A DNA stretch of 62,327 bases from Bacteroidales bacterium UBA5197. Lineage in GTDB: Bacteria > Bacteroidota > Bacteroidia > Bacteroidales > Lentimicrobiaceae. The translations under genes and the position numbers were made by a program. The stretch spans positions 1-62,327 of the forward strand of contig DHVX01000007.1 in assembly GCA_002412885.1 (NCBI GenBank), given 5' to 3'. This document shows, piece after piece, positions 25,744 through 32,780 of this stretch (positions within the stretch are counted from its first letter, which is position 1; the number at the start of each line of letters is the position of its first letter). The notes below the pieces were generated by a model. The model was not told the DNA's origin. It saw only the letters and a program-made list of their open reading frames with translations, and searched no databases.

Positions 25744-26024
25744 TTAAAGAGGTTTTTCGGCCATCAGACCGTTTATAATTTGCAAATTTACTACAATTGA
25801 GTCTTGGATAACAATGGGTGGATACAATTGTTTGTGAACGATGGTTTAGGCGGGTTGAAAGGCAGGATGTATAAATGATGATTTGAGTTAATGGCTCAAC
25901 TGAATGTTGATGGATTGAAAAGGTTGTTATATTTGCTTTGCAAACCTTAGCAGTCGCTTAGGTGGAATGTATTCGCAATGGTGCGGGGATATATTCAATA
26001 TGCGCAATGCTTATAAACTGACAC
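25744..26024. other. Boundary of the accessory island
   Basis: Between the minus-strand ABC operon and the first plus-strand island gene. It is AT-rich with no known RNA. It contains one copy of the tttgctttgcaa repeat (listed separately) that ends about 20 bases before the ATG at 26025. The composition change begins here. Confidence 0.55.
25926..26000 (+). repeat. tttgctttgcaa boundary repeat, copy 1
   Basis: The string atttgctttgcaaacctta, then agcagtcgcttaggtgg and caatggtgcggg, repeats at 30675-30750 with about 80 percent identity. A shorter third copy (ttatatttgctttgcaa) is at 31382-31400. Each copy ends shortly before the start of a small island gene. It includes tatatttg, which fits the minus-7 box TAnnTTTG, so it may supply a promoter. 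Confidence 0.7.
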
Positions 26025-26447
26025 ATGACTGATTTTAAGACTTTAATTCAAGAGGAAGACGATTCTCATCTCTTAAGCCAACTCAGAACCATTAAAGATG
26101 AGATAGGAATGATTGAATTCAAAGAAAAAGAAGATGTTTTATCATTGAGTGGGAAATATGAGAAGATTGGGAATTTTGAATTAGATATTCTCGCCATAAG
26201 AAAATCTAATAATGAAATCGTTATGCTCGACCATGATTCACCAGACTTTGAAATGGGTAATTGCGCCAAAGATATTAGGAGTTTTCTTAAAGCATTAGAA
26301 GGATTTGTCAATTTCATGAAAGCATGTGAGAACAATGAAGAATTGTATGACGATTTTTATAAAATGGAATTAGTGGCTAAAGATTCTTCTGAGACAGCTG
26401 GAGGTGAAAACTATTTGTGGTTCTATAAAATGATGTTTGGAATTTGA
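26025..26447 (+). CDS. Small hypothetical protein, weakly SUKH (SMI1/KNR4)-like
   Basis: A 140-residue acidic cytoplasmic protein without signal or membrane segment. The middle (NFELDILAIRKSNNEIVMLDHDSPDFEMGN) and the following helix (IRSFLKALEGFVNFMKA) resemble the second half of SUKH/SMI1 proteins, which are often immunity proteins or regulators. The resemblance is weak and this should not be taken as an assignment. It is first in a row of small unrelated plus-strand genes and is preceded by the tttgctttgcaa repeat. Confidence 0.6.
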   Translation: MTDFKTLIQEEDDSHLLSQLRTIKDEIGMIEFKEKEDVLSLSGKYEKIGNFELDILAIRKSNNEIVMLDHDSPDFEMGNCAKDIRSFLKALEGFVNFMKACENNEELYDDFYKMELVAKDSSETAGGENYLWFYKMMFGI

Positions 26448-26459
26448 AAAAAGCAAAGC

Positions 26460-26582
26460 GCATAACAAAAACTATATGTTAATTGGGGTTTCGGTGCAAA
26501 ATTGGAAGTTCACAGCCCGCAACAACCGCGGTGGTATTCGACAGGAAAGCGTCCCGCAATCCACAATTGCATATAGTTATGT
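26460..26582 (+). repeat. Imperfect palindrome between island genes (attC-like)
   Basis: The outer ends are gcataac (26460-26466) and gttatgt (26576-26582), inverse of each other. Inside, actatatg (26471-26478) pairs with catatagt (26570-26577), and aattgggg with ccacaatt. The 123-base region folds as a long imperfect hairpin. Ends of the type xxxAAC...GTTxxx, length of about 120 and position 30 bases before the next ATG are what integron attC sites show, but the canonical RYYYAAC/GTTRRRY cores are not fully matched. Confidence 0.5.
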
Positions 26583-26611
26583 CTGTTGGCACACATTTAA
26601 AAAAAAAATCC

Positions 26612-27163
26612 ATGACAAAGAAAAGCCTAAACAAAAAGGAAGCTTTAAAGACAATTAAAGACAGAATTCAAGTCAATACACCAAGACAAGAAATTCTAAA
26701 TGAATTATCAGACCAGTACTTTAACAAAACCACAATTTCTGCTTTAATTGCTTCTACAATAGATCCACAGACAAAAGAAAAGTATAAGATGTTAAACAAT
26801 TTGTTACTCGGACTGCTTGCACTCACCATTGTTGCTAAAATACTGGTAGGCATAGTTATATTTTCTTCACTTTCTCCTTTCCTTATTCCAATTGCATTTG
26901 TGCTACCGATTTTGACAATTTGGTTTGCTCTTGAAGTGTCGAAATTTAAAGGATACATTTATAATATTTTAGGAATGCTTGCAATTGCCAGCATATTCAA
27001 TTCAATAGGCAATATTGGAGAAGCTGGCATTTATGGAATTATTGATGTTGTTCTGGTTGCATCAATCTGTGGACTTTCATTCTATTTAGGAAAAAAAATG
27101 TTTCCAAACTATGGGTTTTTCGGACCAAAGAAAGATACAGAAGGAAACATATTACTTGGATAA
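26612..27163 (+). CDS. Hypothetical membrane protein with four helices
   Basis: A 183-residue protein. An N-terminal soluble part (MTKKSLNKKEALKTIKDRIQ) contains a motif LSDQYFNKTTISALIASTIDP, which resembles the juxta-membrane helix of small Bacteroidota membrane proteins. Four hydrophobic segments follow (about 78-100, 105-120, 127-150 and 155-170) and a short tail. The ATG at 26612 is chosen because the frame upstream (open to 26483) runs through the palindromic spacer and has no sensible composition. Function unknown. Confidence 0.6.
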   Translation: MTKKSLNKKEALKTIKDRIQVNTPRQEILNELSDQYFNKTTISALIASTIDPQTKEKYKMLNNLLLGLLALTIVAKILVGIVIFSSLSPFLIPIAFVLPILTIWFALEVSKFKGYIYNILGMLAIASIFNSIGNIGEAGIYGIIDVVLVASICGLSFYLGKKMFPNYGFFGPKKDTEGNILLG

Positions 27164-27187
27164 TAAAAACGTGCGCTAAAGCTAAAC

Positions 27188-27286
27188 GCTAACGGGCACA
27201 AGCTTAAAAAAAGAATGATTGTACATTTATTGAAAATTGTGCTGGCCGGAAAGAGATGTTTCTAAGAGAGCATGCCATTGGTTAGC
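27188..27286 (+). repeat. Second attC-like palindrome between island genes
   Basis: gctaac at 27188-27193 and gttagc at 27281-27286 are exact inverses that close a 99-base region. Next to them gggcacaagc and gcatgccattg pair imperfectly. The following gene starts 16 bases after gttagcc, which is the usual distance from an attC site to the next cassette gene. The sequence does not match the first palindrome except in this layout. Confidence 0.5.
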
Positions 27287-27302
27287 CGTTGTACCGCATT
27301 TT

Positions 27303-27725
27303 ATGAAACGCAAAAAGAAAACTGAAAAAGTTGAAATTAATTGGGATAGAACATCAACAATTCGGTTGATTCTGATAGTTATGTTACTATCTTCTATAAT
27401 TCTTGGAGTCTATTTCATACCGAGCCTCTTTAGAGATAAAAAAGCAAATGAATTAAATGGAATATCATCTGGAATTGTTGTAAAAATAGAGCCAAAGTCA
27501 ATTTCGACACAAGGATTTTACGGACAAAAAGAATCTATCTATTCATACGAATTAACCTTTGTTTACACTGTTGATTCAAAAACTTTTACAAACACAAACA
27601 ATTTTCCAACTAAAGGAAAATATTTAAGGTTAATAAGAAGTATAAGAAAATCAAATTTTACTCAAAGAGTTGACATTAACTACAATGAAAGGAATCCTCA
27701 GGAAAGCTTAATTATCATTGAATGA
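27303..27725 (+). CDS. Hypothetical membrane protein, DUF3592-like layout
   Basis: A 140-residue protein with a basic N-terminus, one transmembrane helix (LILIVMLLSSIILGVYFIP) and an external beta-rich domain. The pattern GIVVKIEP...YSYELTFVYTVDSKTFT...VDINYNERNPQESLII is the layout of DUF3592-like proteins, which end in a YNPxNPxxSL motif. The ATG at 27303 follows the second palindrome by 16 bases. A longer frame to 27237 enters the palindrome and was rejected. Function unknown. Confidence 0.65.
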   Translation: MKRKKKTEKVEINWDRTSTIRLILIVMLLSSIILGVYFIPSLFRDKKANELNGISSGIVVKIEPKSISTQGFYGQKESIYSYELTFVYTVDSKTFTNTNNFPTKGKYLRLIRSIRKSNFTQRVDINYNERNPQESLIIIE

Positions 27726-27838
27726 GAATAAATTCCGAAATTAGTACAAATGAATTGAAGCAATGGCAAAGTATAAAAATGTCCGAGAGGAAGTCTTGGA
27801 TAATTTATATGGTTGTTATATTTGTGGTGAAAACCTGA
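27722..27838 (+). CDS. Short coupled ORF, probably a remnant
   Basis: A 38-residue frame whose ATG overlaps the stop of the previous gene (ATGA). It has a soluble start (MRINSEISTNELKQWQSIKM) and a hydrophobic end (WIIYMVVIFVVK) that stops just as a membrane helix begins. This looks like the first part of a membrane protein cut off at its junction with the KilA-N gene, although a genuine small membrane protein is possible. Confidence 0.35.
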   Translation: MRINSEISTNELKQWQSIKMSERKSWIIYMVVIFVVKT

Positions 27839-27878
27839 TTTGTATTTCGATCCTAAAGAATTTGTTATTATAGAAAAT

Positions 27879-28697
27879 ATGACTAAAGGAAGGATATTAC
27901 AAGTTAATGAATCAACCATAACGGTGATTCATCAAAATGAAATCGATTATGTCAGCTTAATAGATATGACTGCATCATTTAAGGAAGGTACTGGATTAAT
28001 CGGCAAATGGATCAGCAATAAAAATACTTTGGAGTATTTGGGCGTTTGGGAGAAAATTAACAGCCCCGATTTTAATTACCCCGAATTCGGGGTAATTGGA
28101 CAAGATGCAGGCATAAATAGGTTTATAATGTCTGTGGGACAATGGGTTGATAGAACAAAGGCTTTTGGAATGCTTGTAAAGGCAGGTCGTTATGGAGGAA
28201 CTTATGCTCATAAAGATATCGCATTCCACTTTGCAATGTGGTTAAGTCCTGAATTTCAGATATATCTTATCAACGAGTTTCAACGTCTGAAAGATGAAGA
28301 AAACAACCGCCTGAAATTGGGTTGGAGTTTACAACGAATGTTAGCCAAAGTAAACTACCAGATTCATACTGATGCAATTAAGGCAAATCTTATTCCGAAA
28401 GAGATAACAAAACAACAAGCTAATTTTGTTTATGCCAACGAAGCCGACTTACTAAATGTCGCTCTCTTTGGAATTGCGGCAAAAGAATGGCGGGACAGCA
28501 ATCCTGACAAAAGCGGAAATATCAGGGATTATGCGACATTGGAACAGTTAGTTGTATTGAGCAATTTGGAAAGTATTAACGCTTTACTCATTGGCCAAAA
28601 CTTACCACAAAACGAACGACTTATCCAACTCAATAAAGTTGCAATTGCTCAAATGAAATCCCTTACAGAGAGTAGAGCAATGAAGAAGCTGAAATAA
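27879..28697 (+). CDS. KilA-N domain protein
   Basis: A 272-residue protein with an N-terminal KilA-N DNA-binding domain: IDYVSLIDMTASFKEG near 20, GKWISNKNTLEYLGVWE, and the family hallmark GRYGGTYAHKDIAFHFAMWLSPEFQIYLINEFQRL near 110-145. KilA-N proteins come from phages and large DNA viruses and are common in mobile islands. The C-terminal 120 residues include a segment typical of the longer Bacteroidota members (ADLLNVALFGIAAKEWRDSNP). The ATG at 27879 is preferred to a TTG at 27840. A 24-base perfect palindrome lies in its codons at 28075-28098, and part of the gene is duplicated at 29445. Confidence 0.85.
   Translation: MTKGRILQVNESTITVIHQNEIDYVSLIDMTASFKEGTGLIGKWISNKNTLEYLGVWEKINSPDFNYPEFGVIGQDAGINRFIMSVGQWVDRTKAFGMLVKAGRYGGTYAHKDIAFHFAMWLSPEFQIYLINEFQRLKDEENNRLKLGWSLQRMLAKVNYQIHTDAIKANLIPKEITKQQANFVYANEADLLNVALFGIAAKEWRDSNPDKSGNIRDYATLEQLVVLSNLESINALLIGQNLPQNERLIQLNKVAIAQMKSLTESRAMKKLK
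28075..28098. repeat. 24-base perfect palindrome inside the KilA-N gene
   Basis: aattaccccgaa followed by its exact inverse ttcggggtaatt, encoding NYPEFGVI. The same palindrome is kept in the remnant copy at 29470-29493. It could be an operator read by the protein itself or simply a coding coincidence. Confidence 0.8.
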
Positions 28698-28702
28698 AAC
28701 AT

Positions 28703-28785
28703 GCGATACAACAACGAACCGCCAATAAGGGCTTTGTTAAATGGCGGCTTGATGGATTCAAATGAACGAAATTCAAGGGTTGTAG
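28703..28785 (+). repeat. Short palindromic region after the KilA-N gene
   Basis: atacaac (28703) and gttgtag (28779) face each other, and inside them ccgcca and tggcgg make a small hairpin. It is a third candidate for an attC-like boundary, weaker than the other two because the next gene begins 135 bases later. Confidence 0.3.
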
Positions 28786-28871
28786 CAGACGCCCATCAGA
28801 CCATCAGCAAAACTGAATGATTGCAAATATCCTGAAATTTAAAATTGATGGATGGCCTATACTAAAAAGAC

Positions 28872-28902
28872 TTGCAAATGATTCATATTTGGTGTAAATT
28901 TG
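28872..28902 (+). promoter_or_regulatory. Promoter of the parD-like gene
   Basis: ttg at 28872-28874 and taaatttg at 28895-28902 match the Bacteroidota minus-33 (TTG) and minus-7 (TAnnTTTG) boxes with 20 bases between. The start codon follows 20 bases later. An independent promoter is typical for toxin-antitoxin genes. Confidence 0.7.
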
Positions 28903-28922
28903 CATCACAAAAATACAAAATT

Positions 28923-29156
28923 ATGCCAAGACAAAGCATATCTTTCTCGAAACCAAACGATGAATGGTTAAAATCTCAAATTGACAATGAGGAATATTCC
29001 AGCAAAAGCGAACTTGTCAACGATTTGATCAGACAAGCCCGAAAGCAGCATGCACATATTGATTGGATTAGGGCGAAACTTGAGAATTCAGAAAAAAGCG
29101 GGTTTACTACCGACACCAAAGAGCAAATTTTAAAACAGTCAAAGTCTTTGCTATAA
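28923..29156 (+). CDS. ParD/CopG-type antitoxin
   Basis: A 77-residue protein with the ribbon-helix-helix DNA-binding start of ParD antitoxins (QSISFSKPNDEWLKSQI and SKSELVNDLIRQARKQ), then a C-terminal helix region that would bind the toxin. It represses its own operon with the toxin. The next ATG follows its stop at once (29157). The toxin gene is frameshifted, so the antitoxin may now be an orphan. The start at 28923 was chosen because the frame upstream covers the promoter. Confidence 0.85.
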   Translation: MPRQSISFSKPNDEWLKSQIDNEEYSSKSELVNDLIRQARKQHAHIDWIRAKLENSEKSGFTTDTKEQILKQSKSLL

Positions 29157-29445
29157 ATGGCTGATTATAGACTAAGTAATTCAGCCAAAGATGATTTGAT
29201 TCGCATTCATCATTTTGGAATCGAAAAGTTTGGAATTTTACAAGCTGACAAATATTTTGATTCATTTTTTTGATTATTTTGAAAATATTGCTCAAAGGCC
29301 ATTCTCTTTTGAATCAGTGGATTATATAAGAAAAGGCTATAGGCGATGTCCTTGTGGCTCTGATACTATTTATTTCAGAATTGACAATAATATGGTTGAG
29401 ATAATGGCAATTGTTGGAATGCAGGATTTGAAGAGCCTGCCTTAA
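29157..29445 (+). pseudogene. ParE-type toxin, frameshifted at a T7 run
   Basis: The first 39 codons (MADYRLSNSAKDDLIRIHHF...DKYFDSFF) and the next frame (DYFENIAQRPFSFESVDYIRKGYRRC...IVGMQDLKSLP) join into a normal 95-residue ParE/RelE-type toxin with its Arg-rich centre and C-terminal hydrophobic end. A single extra T in a run of seven (29265-29271) breaks the frame. The toxin is thus either dead, expressed through slippage, or affected by a sequencing error. A ParE toxin would poison gyrase; here that is family knowledge only. Confidence 0.85.
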
Positions 29446-29604
29446 TGAAAATAAACAACCCTGATTTTAATTACCCCGAATTCGGGGTAATTGAACAAGA
29501 AGCAGGCATAAATAGGTTTATAGTGTCTGTGGGACAATGGATTCTTAGACTATATCGAAGCCAAATTATATAACGCCGGCACCCAACAAAAAATCACGAA
29601 ATAA
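29445..29604 (+). pseudogene. KilA-N gene remnant
   Basis: A small frame starts ATG at 29445 (overlapping the toxin stop, TAATG) and encodes MKINNPDFNYPEFGVIEQEAGINRFIVSVGQW. It is nearly identical to the KilA-N protein region INSPDFNYPEFGVIGQDAGINRFIMSVGQW (genomic 28058-28148), down to the 24-base palindrome. Afterwards the frame shifts and a different C-terminal piece follows (LDYIEAKLYNAGTQQKITK, ends 29604). The middle of the gene has been deleted. It shows recombination between homologous island genes. Confidence 0.8.
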
Positions 29605-29677
29605 ACTGCGAACGGTATCACAATTTTTTAAGTATTGCATTACCTTTGAATAATCACATATCAAATCCTGCAAAGCC

Positions 29678-30673
29678 ATGAAAACATTATCATTACCCGG
29701 AAAAAAGCTGATGACGCTGCTCACAGCATTGGTAATTCCTGTATTTCTTTTTGCACAGTCTGATCCGGTAAAAATGATTGAAACCGGTCAACCGGCCAAT
29801 CCTGAAACTGAAAATGTAAAGACTAACGCTTACAAAAGCATTCTTGGCAGCGATCTTCGTCAACGAATGGTGTATTGTATGATTGATGCTGCTTTTGAAT
29901 ATGATTTTACCATTACCGGAACCGTATCCTTCAATAATACTGATTATTATACGTTTGAAGCAGAATCTTTTTTTACCAACGAAACATTCTATTTAAGAGA
30001 AGATACTTTGCAAGGGAAACTCTGGGCTTATGATGCAGCAACGGGCAGGGAGTGGTTAACGGTAGATATGGGAATGGAAATAGGAGATACGATGATTCTG
30101 GCTCCACGATACATCCATTATTATGATACAATCGCTGTGGCTGATAGTATTTTTTACGACGATCAGGGATTGAAGCACATCCTGTTTAACATCAGTTGTT
30201 ATAACTCTGCTGTTTCACCCACTGACCACCGCCTTGAGTTTATTGAAGGCGTAGGTTCCAATTTTGGACTTGGCTATCAGGTGGAAACAAATTTTCCGAT
30301 AGTATATCAGTATCAGGAAATACTGATTTGCGCTTTTCACAATCAGGAGAATGTATATTCGCTCACTTCGCCATCGGTGATAGACTGCCATCTTTGGGTT
30401 GACAATATTGAAAAACTCAGCAAAGAGAATGTGAAGCTGTGGCCCAACCCATGTAAAAATGGTGCTTATGTGAACATTGACTCCGAAGTTAAGCGTGAAT
30501 TTTCGGTGCTCATTCGTGATGTAACCGGAAAAGTGGTGATGAATCATTCCGGTGTCGTTTCAGGAAATGCAACATTTATTCCCTTACATGGCATTTCTTC
30601 AGGCGTGTACTTTGTTGAGCTTATGAATGAAAATGCAGCAACGGTTTATTATGTGAAGGTGGTGGTGGAGTAA
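29678..30673 (+). CDS. Secreted protein with type IX secretion C-terminal domain
   Basis: A 331-residue exported protein with a signal peptide (LMTLLTALVIPVFLFAQ). A beta-rich central region without recognised family follows (many aromatic and acidic strands, TVDMGMEIGDTM). The C-terminal 75 residues form a type IX sorting domain: LWPNPCKNGAYVNIDS, then RDVTGKVVMNHS, then GISSGVYFVELMNENA. It will be moved across the outer membrane by the T9SS. It interrupts the island of small genes and has higher GC than they have. A tttgctttgcaa repeat starts two bases after its stop codon. Confidence 0.78.
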   Translation: MKTLSLPGKKLMTLLTALVIPVFLFAQSDPVKMIETGQPANPETENVKTNAYKSILGSDLRQRMVYCMIDAAFEYDFTITGTVSFNNTDYYTFEAESFFTNETFYLREDTLQGKLWAYDAATGREWLTVDMGMEIGDTMILAPRYIHYYDTIAVADSIFYDDQGLKHILFNISCYNSAVSPTDHRLEFIEGVGSNFGLGYQVETNFPIVYQYQEILICAFHNQENVYSLTSPSVIDCHLWVDNIEKLSKENVKLWPNPCKNGAYVNIDSEVKREFSVLIRDVTGKVVMNHSGVVSGNATFIPLHGISSGVYFVELMNENAATVYYVKVVVE

Positions 30674-30674
30674 A

Positions 30675-30750
30675 ATCATTTGCTTTGCAAACCTGAGCAG
30701 TCACTTAAGTGGATTGAAAATGCAATGGTGCGGGTATTTACTCATAATGC
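30675..30750 (+). repeat. tttgctttgcaa boundary repeat, copy 2
   Basis: This copies 25926-26000 (atttgctttgcaaacctga, agcagtcacttaagtgg, caatggtgcggg) at about 80 percent. It begins two bases after the previous stop codon and ends about 25 bases before the next ATG, so it exactly fills the gap between two genes. Confidence 0.75.
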
Positions 30751-30774
30751 CAATTTCAAGACGACAGACGCAGA

Positions 30775-31119
30775 ATGACAAATAGACCAAATATATTAGT
30801 AGTTTGTGGACGAAATAAAAAGCGAAGTAGGACAGCGGAACACATTTTTAAAAATGACAGTCGTTTTAGTATTCGTTCAGTTGGACTAAGCCCGAAAAGC
30901 GACAGAAAAATTTCAGAAAATGATTTGAATTGGGCTGACTTAGTTTTTGTAATGGAAAGTGGACAACGAGTAAAAATATGGGGACTATACAGACACTTAG
31001 AATTACCCGATATTGAAGTTCTGAACATTTCCGATGAGTATGAATTTATGAATGATGAGTTAGTTGAGTTGCTTTCGGACAGGATTAACGACACTTTGAA
31101 AATTGTTTACAAAATTTGA
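30775..31119 (+). CDS. Low-molecular-weight protein tyrosine phosphatase-like protein
   Basis: A 114-residue protein with the phosphatase P-loop CGRNKKRS (Cys11-X5-Arg17-Ser) directly after the first strand (ILVV), as in low-molecular-weight tyrosine phosphatases. A candidate general acid lies at Asp87 (NISDEYEFMND). It is shorter than the usual 150 residues but matches a known short class found in mobile islands. The P-loop signature is complete, so activity is expected. The target is unknown. It lies between the repeat at 30675 and degenerate sequence. Confidence 0.8.
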   Translation: MTNRPNILVVCGRNKKRSRTAEHIFKNDSRFSIRSVGLSPKSDRKISENDLNWADLVFVMESGQRVKIWGLYRHLELPDIEVLNISDEYEFMNDELVELLSDRINDTLKIVYKI

Positions 31120-31129
31120 TTGAGATAAA

Positions 31130-31426
31130 ATGACAAGTCACAAACCTTTAAAAAGTGTTTCCCACAATTTTGGACATTCTTAGATGAACTCAAGTTTAGT
31201 TTATTCAATTGAATCGCATCAAATTCCCGCAAAAGCTTACTTCGACTGGTGGGAGAATAACAAACATAAAACTTTAACGAGTTTAAAAATATTGACCCGT
31301 TAAAATCAACCGACTACAGATGGCATTAGTAATCTTGCAAAAACATTAAAGTCCGATGAATGGCATGGATATTTAAAAGCTTATTATATTTGCTTTGCAA
31401 GGACACGTTCATTAAAACTTGAATAA
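31130..31426 (+). pseudogene. Two gene fossils in the island
   Basis: From 31130 a frame encodes MTSHKPLKSVSHNFGHS, stops (TAG 31181), and continues in the same frame with MNSSLVYSIESHQIP... to 31303. The first part recalls the N-terminus of small cassette proteins that begin MTSxKPLKSVxHNFGHS, so this looks like an old truncated gene. A second frame (DGISNLAKTLKSDEWHGYLKAYYICFA...) ends at 31426 and includes the tttgctttgcaa motif in its codons. Both are broken, and the assignments rest on memory of similar sequences. Confidence 0.45.
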
Positions 31427-31433
31427 ATACCAA

Positions 31434-31889
31434 ATGAAATTAGAATTTAAAACAGACAGACTTCCTTTTAACTTCATCGCTCTTGGCTATATGTTGTCAG
31501 TTATCGGTATTTGGAGAATAATTGCTGCTGACTGGATAGGAGTACTCTTTTTATTGATATCCTTTTTTCTGATTTTCTTCAAATCAGGTATTACAATAGA
31601 TACTGACAAAAAATTACTGAGGAAATACAATGGGATTTTTTTTATAAAAAAGGGAGAATGGGAGAACATAAATCAATTAACTGGTTTGCAGATAGTAAAA
31701 TCAAAAGAAACACAGACAATGAGTGTGCTTTCGATTAGCAGGACAGAAACTAATGATACTTTCAAACTCTATTTGAATATGCCGGATAGAAATATTTCAA
31801 TCATGAAAGGCAGCAAAAATGATATGCTTAATAAAGCTAATAAAATAGCTTCTTCGCTTCATGCTAAATACAGCTTAACTACTGAATAA
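31434..31889 (+). CDS. Hypothetical protein with two membrane helices
   Basis: A 151-residue protein. A soluble N-terminus of 14 residues precedes two close hydrophobic helices (ALGYMLSVIGIWRIIAA and VLFLLISFFLIFF), and then a soluble beta-rich domain of about 90 residues (ITIDTDKKLLRKYNGIFFIKKGEW, VLSISRTETNDTFKLYL). It looks like a PH-like (bPH) domain anchored by a hairpin, a common unassigned type; function unknown. The ATG at 31434 is preferred to one at 31419. It is the last gene of the island. Confidence 0.65.
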   Translation: MKLEFKTDRLPFNFIALGYMLSVIGIWRIIAADWIGVLFLLISFFLIFFKSGITIDTDKKLLRKYNGIFFIKKGEWENINQLTGLQIVKSKETQTMSVLSISRTETNDTFKLYLNMPDRNISIMKGSKNDMLNKANKIASSLHAKYSLTTE

Positions 31890-32128
31890 TAAAATTCTAG
31901 ACCATAAAATGACTAAGATACGCTCAAAAAAACCAGAAGGAGAGAATTTTTGAATTAGGACATAAATTTTTCCGCTCCCCTCATATGAAGCTTCCCACCT
32001 ATGTTAACCCCCCTTTAACATTTTTTGTGAATTGATTAACAATGAAATGTGTGCTTAATTTATAGGTATTCAATCATTTAAAAATTAACACCCGGGTAGG
32101 AGGGGTGTCCGATATTGCCGAATTTGTT

Positions 32129-32157
32129 TTTGAAATCAAAAAATACCTCTAATTTTG
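32129..32157 (+). promoter_or_regulatory. Promoter of the V-ATPase operon
   Basis: taattttg at 32150-32157 fits the minus-7 box TAnnTTTG and lies 24 bases before the subunit E start. tttg at 32129-32132 (17 bases upstream) or at 32123-32126 (23 bases) is the minus-33 candidate. A small hairpin (acaccc with gggtgt, 32088-32108) lies upstream and could mark an operator. Confidence 0.6.
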
Positions 32158-32181
32158 CGCAAAATCTGAAAAATCCCCGAT

Positions 32182-32778
32182 ATGGAAAATAAACTTCAGG
32201 AGCTCACACGGAAGATCTACAGCGAAGGTGTGGAAAAAGCCAGCCAGGAAGCCGCAATCATTCTCGAGAATGCACGCAAGGAAGCAGAAGAATTAAGCAA
32301 AAATGCCCGCAAAGAAGCTGATGAAATTGTAAAAAAAGCACAGCAGAATGCCGAAGAAATTCAGCGAAATGCACAGTCAGAAATCCGCATGTCGTCGAAA
32401 CAGGCTGTCAGTGCCCTGAGGCAGCAGATTGCGTCGCTGATTACCGCCAATGTGGTGGATACTCCGGTTAAAGAAGTTATTTCAGATAAAGCATTTGTTG
32501 GTGACCTTATCCGAAAAGCACTTGAAAATTTCGACAACAATGCCGCGCTGGTATTACCGAAAGCCGATGAAAAAGCATTGGAGCAATACTTTGGCAGCCG
32601 CCTGAGCCAGGTGATGAACGCCGGAGTTGCCGTTAGTTTCGACGAAAAAATAAAAGGTGGTTTCAAAATTGGTCCAAAGGATAAAAGTTACCTTATCAGT
32701 TTTACCGATGAGGACTTTACCGGCTTTTTCCGGTCCTTTATGCGCCCCAGAACCATTAACCTTTTATTCGGCGAATAA
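32182..32778 (+). CDS. ntpE: V-type ATP synthase subunit E
   Basis: A 198-residue peripheral stalk subunit. It starts with a long right-handed coiled coil made of repeated A-rich/charged units (NARKEAEELSKNARKEADEIVKKAQQNAEEI), then a compact C-terminal domain (AGVAVSFDEKIKGGFKIGPKDKS) that contacts the catalytic head. It is the first gene of a seven-gene V-type ATPase operon and follows the operon promoter. In this family E pairs with a small G subunit; no separate G gene is seen. Confidence 0.85.
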   Translation: MENKLQELTRKIYSEGVEKASQEAAIILENARKEAEELSKNARKEADEIVKKAQQNAEEIQRNAQSEIRMSSKQAVSALRQQIASLITANVVDTPVKEVISDKAFVGDLIRKALENFDNNAALVLPKADEKALEQYFGSRLSQVMNAGVAVSFDEKIKGGFKIGPKDKSYLISFTDEDFTGFFRSFMRPRTINLLFGE

Positions 32779-32780
32779 TA

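Noticed and set aside
26437..26658. Frame beginning MEFEKSKAHNKN in the palindromic spacer
   Set aside because: It runs through the imperfect palindrome and ends without a domain; the real gene starts at 26612 in another frame.
26460..27286. Definite integron attC sites
   Set aside because: The palindromes have the right length and place, but the RYYYAAC/GTTRRRY cores are not fully matched and no integrase is in the window, so only an attC-like call is made.
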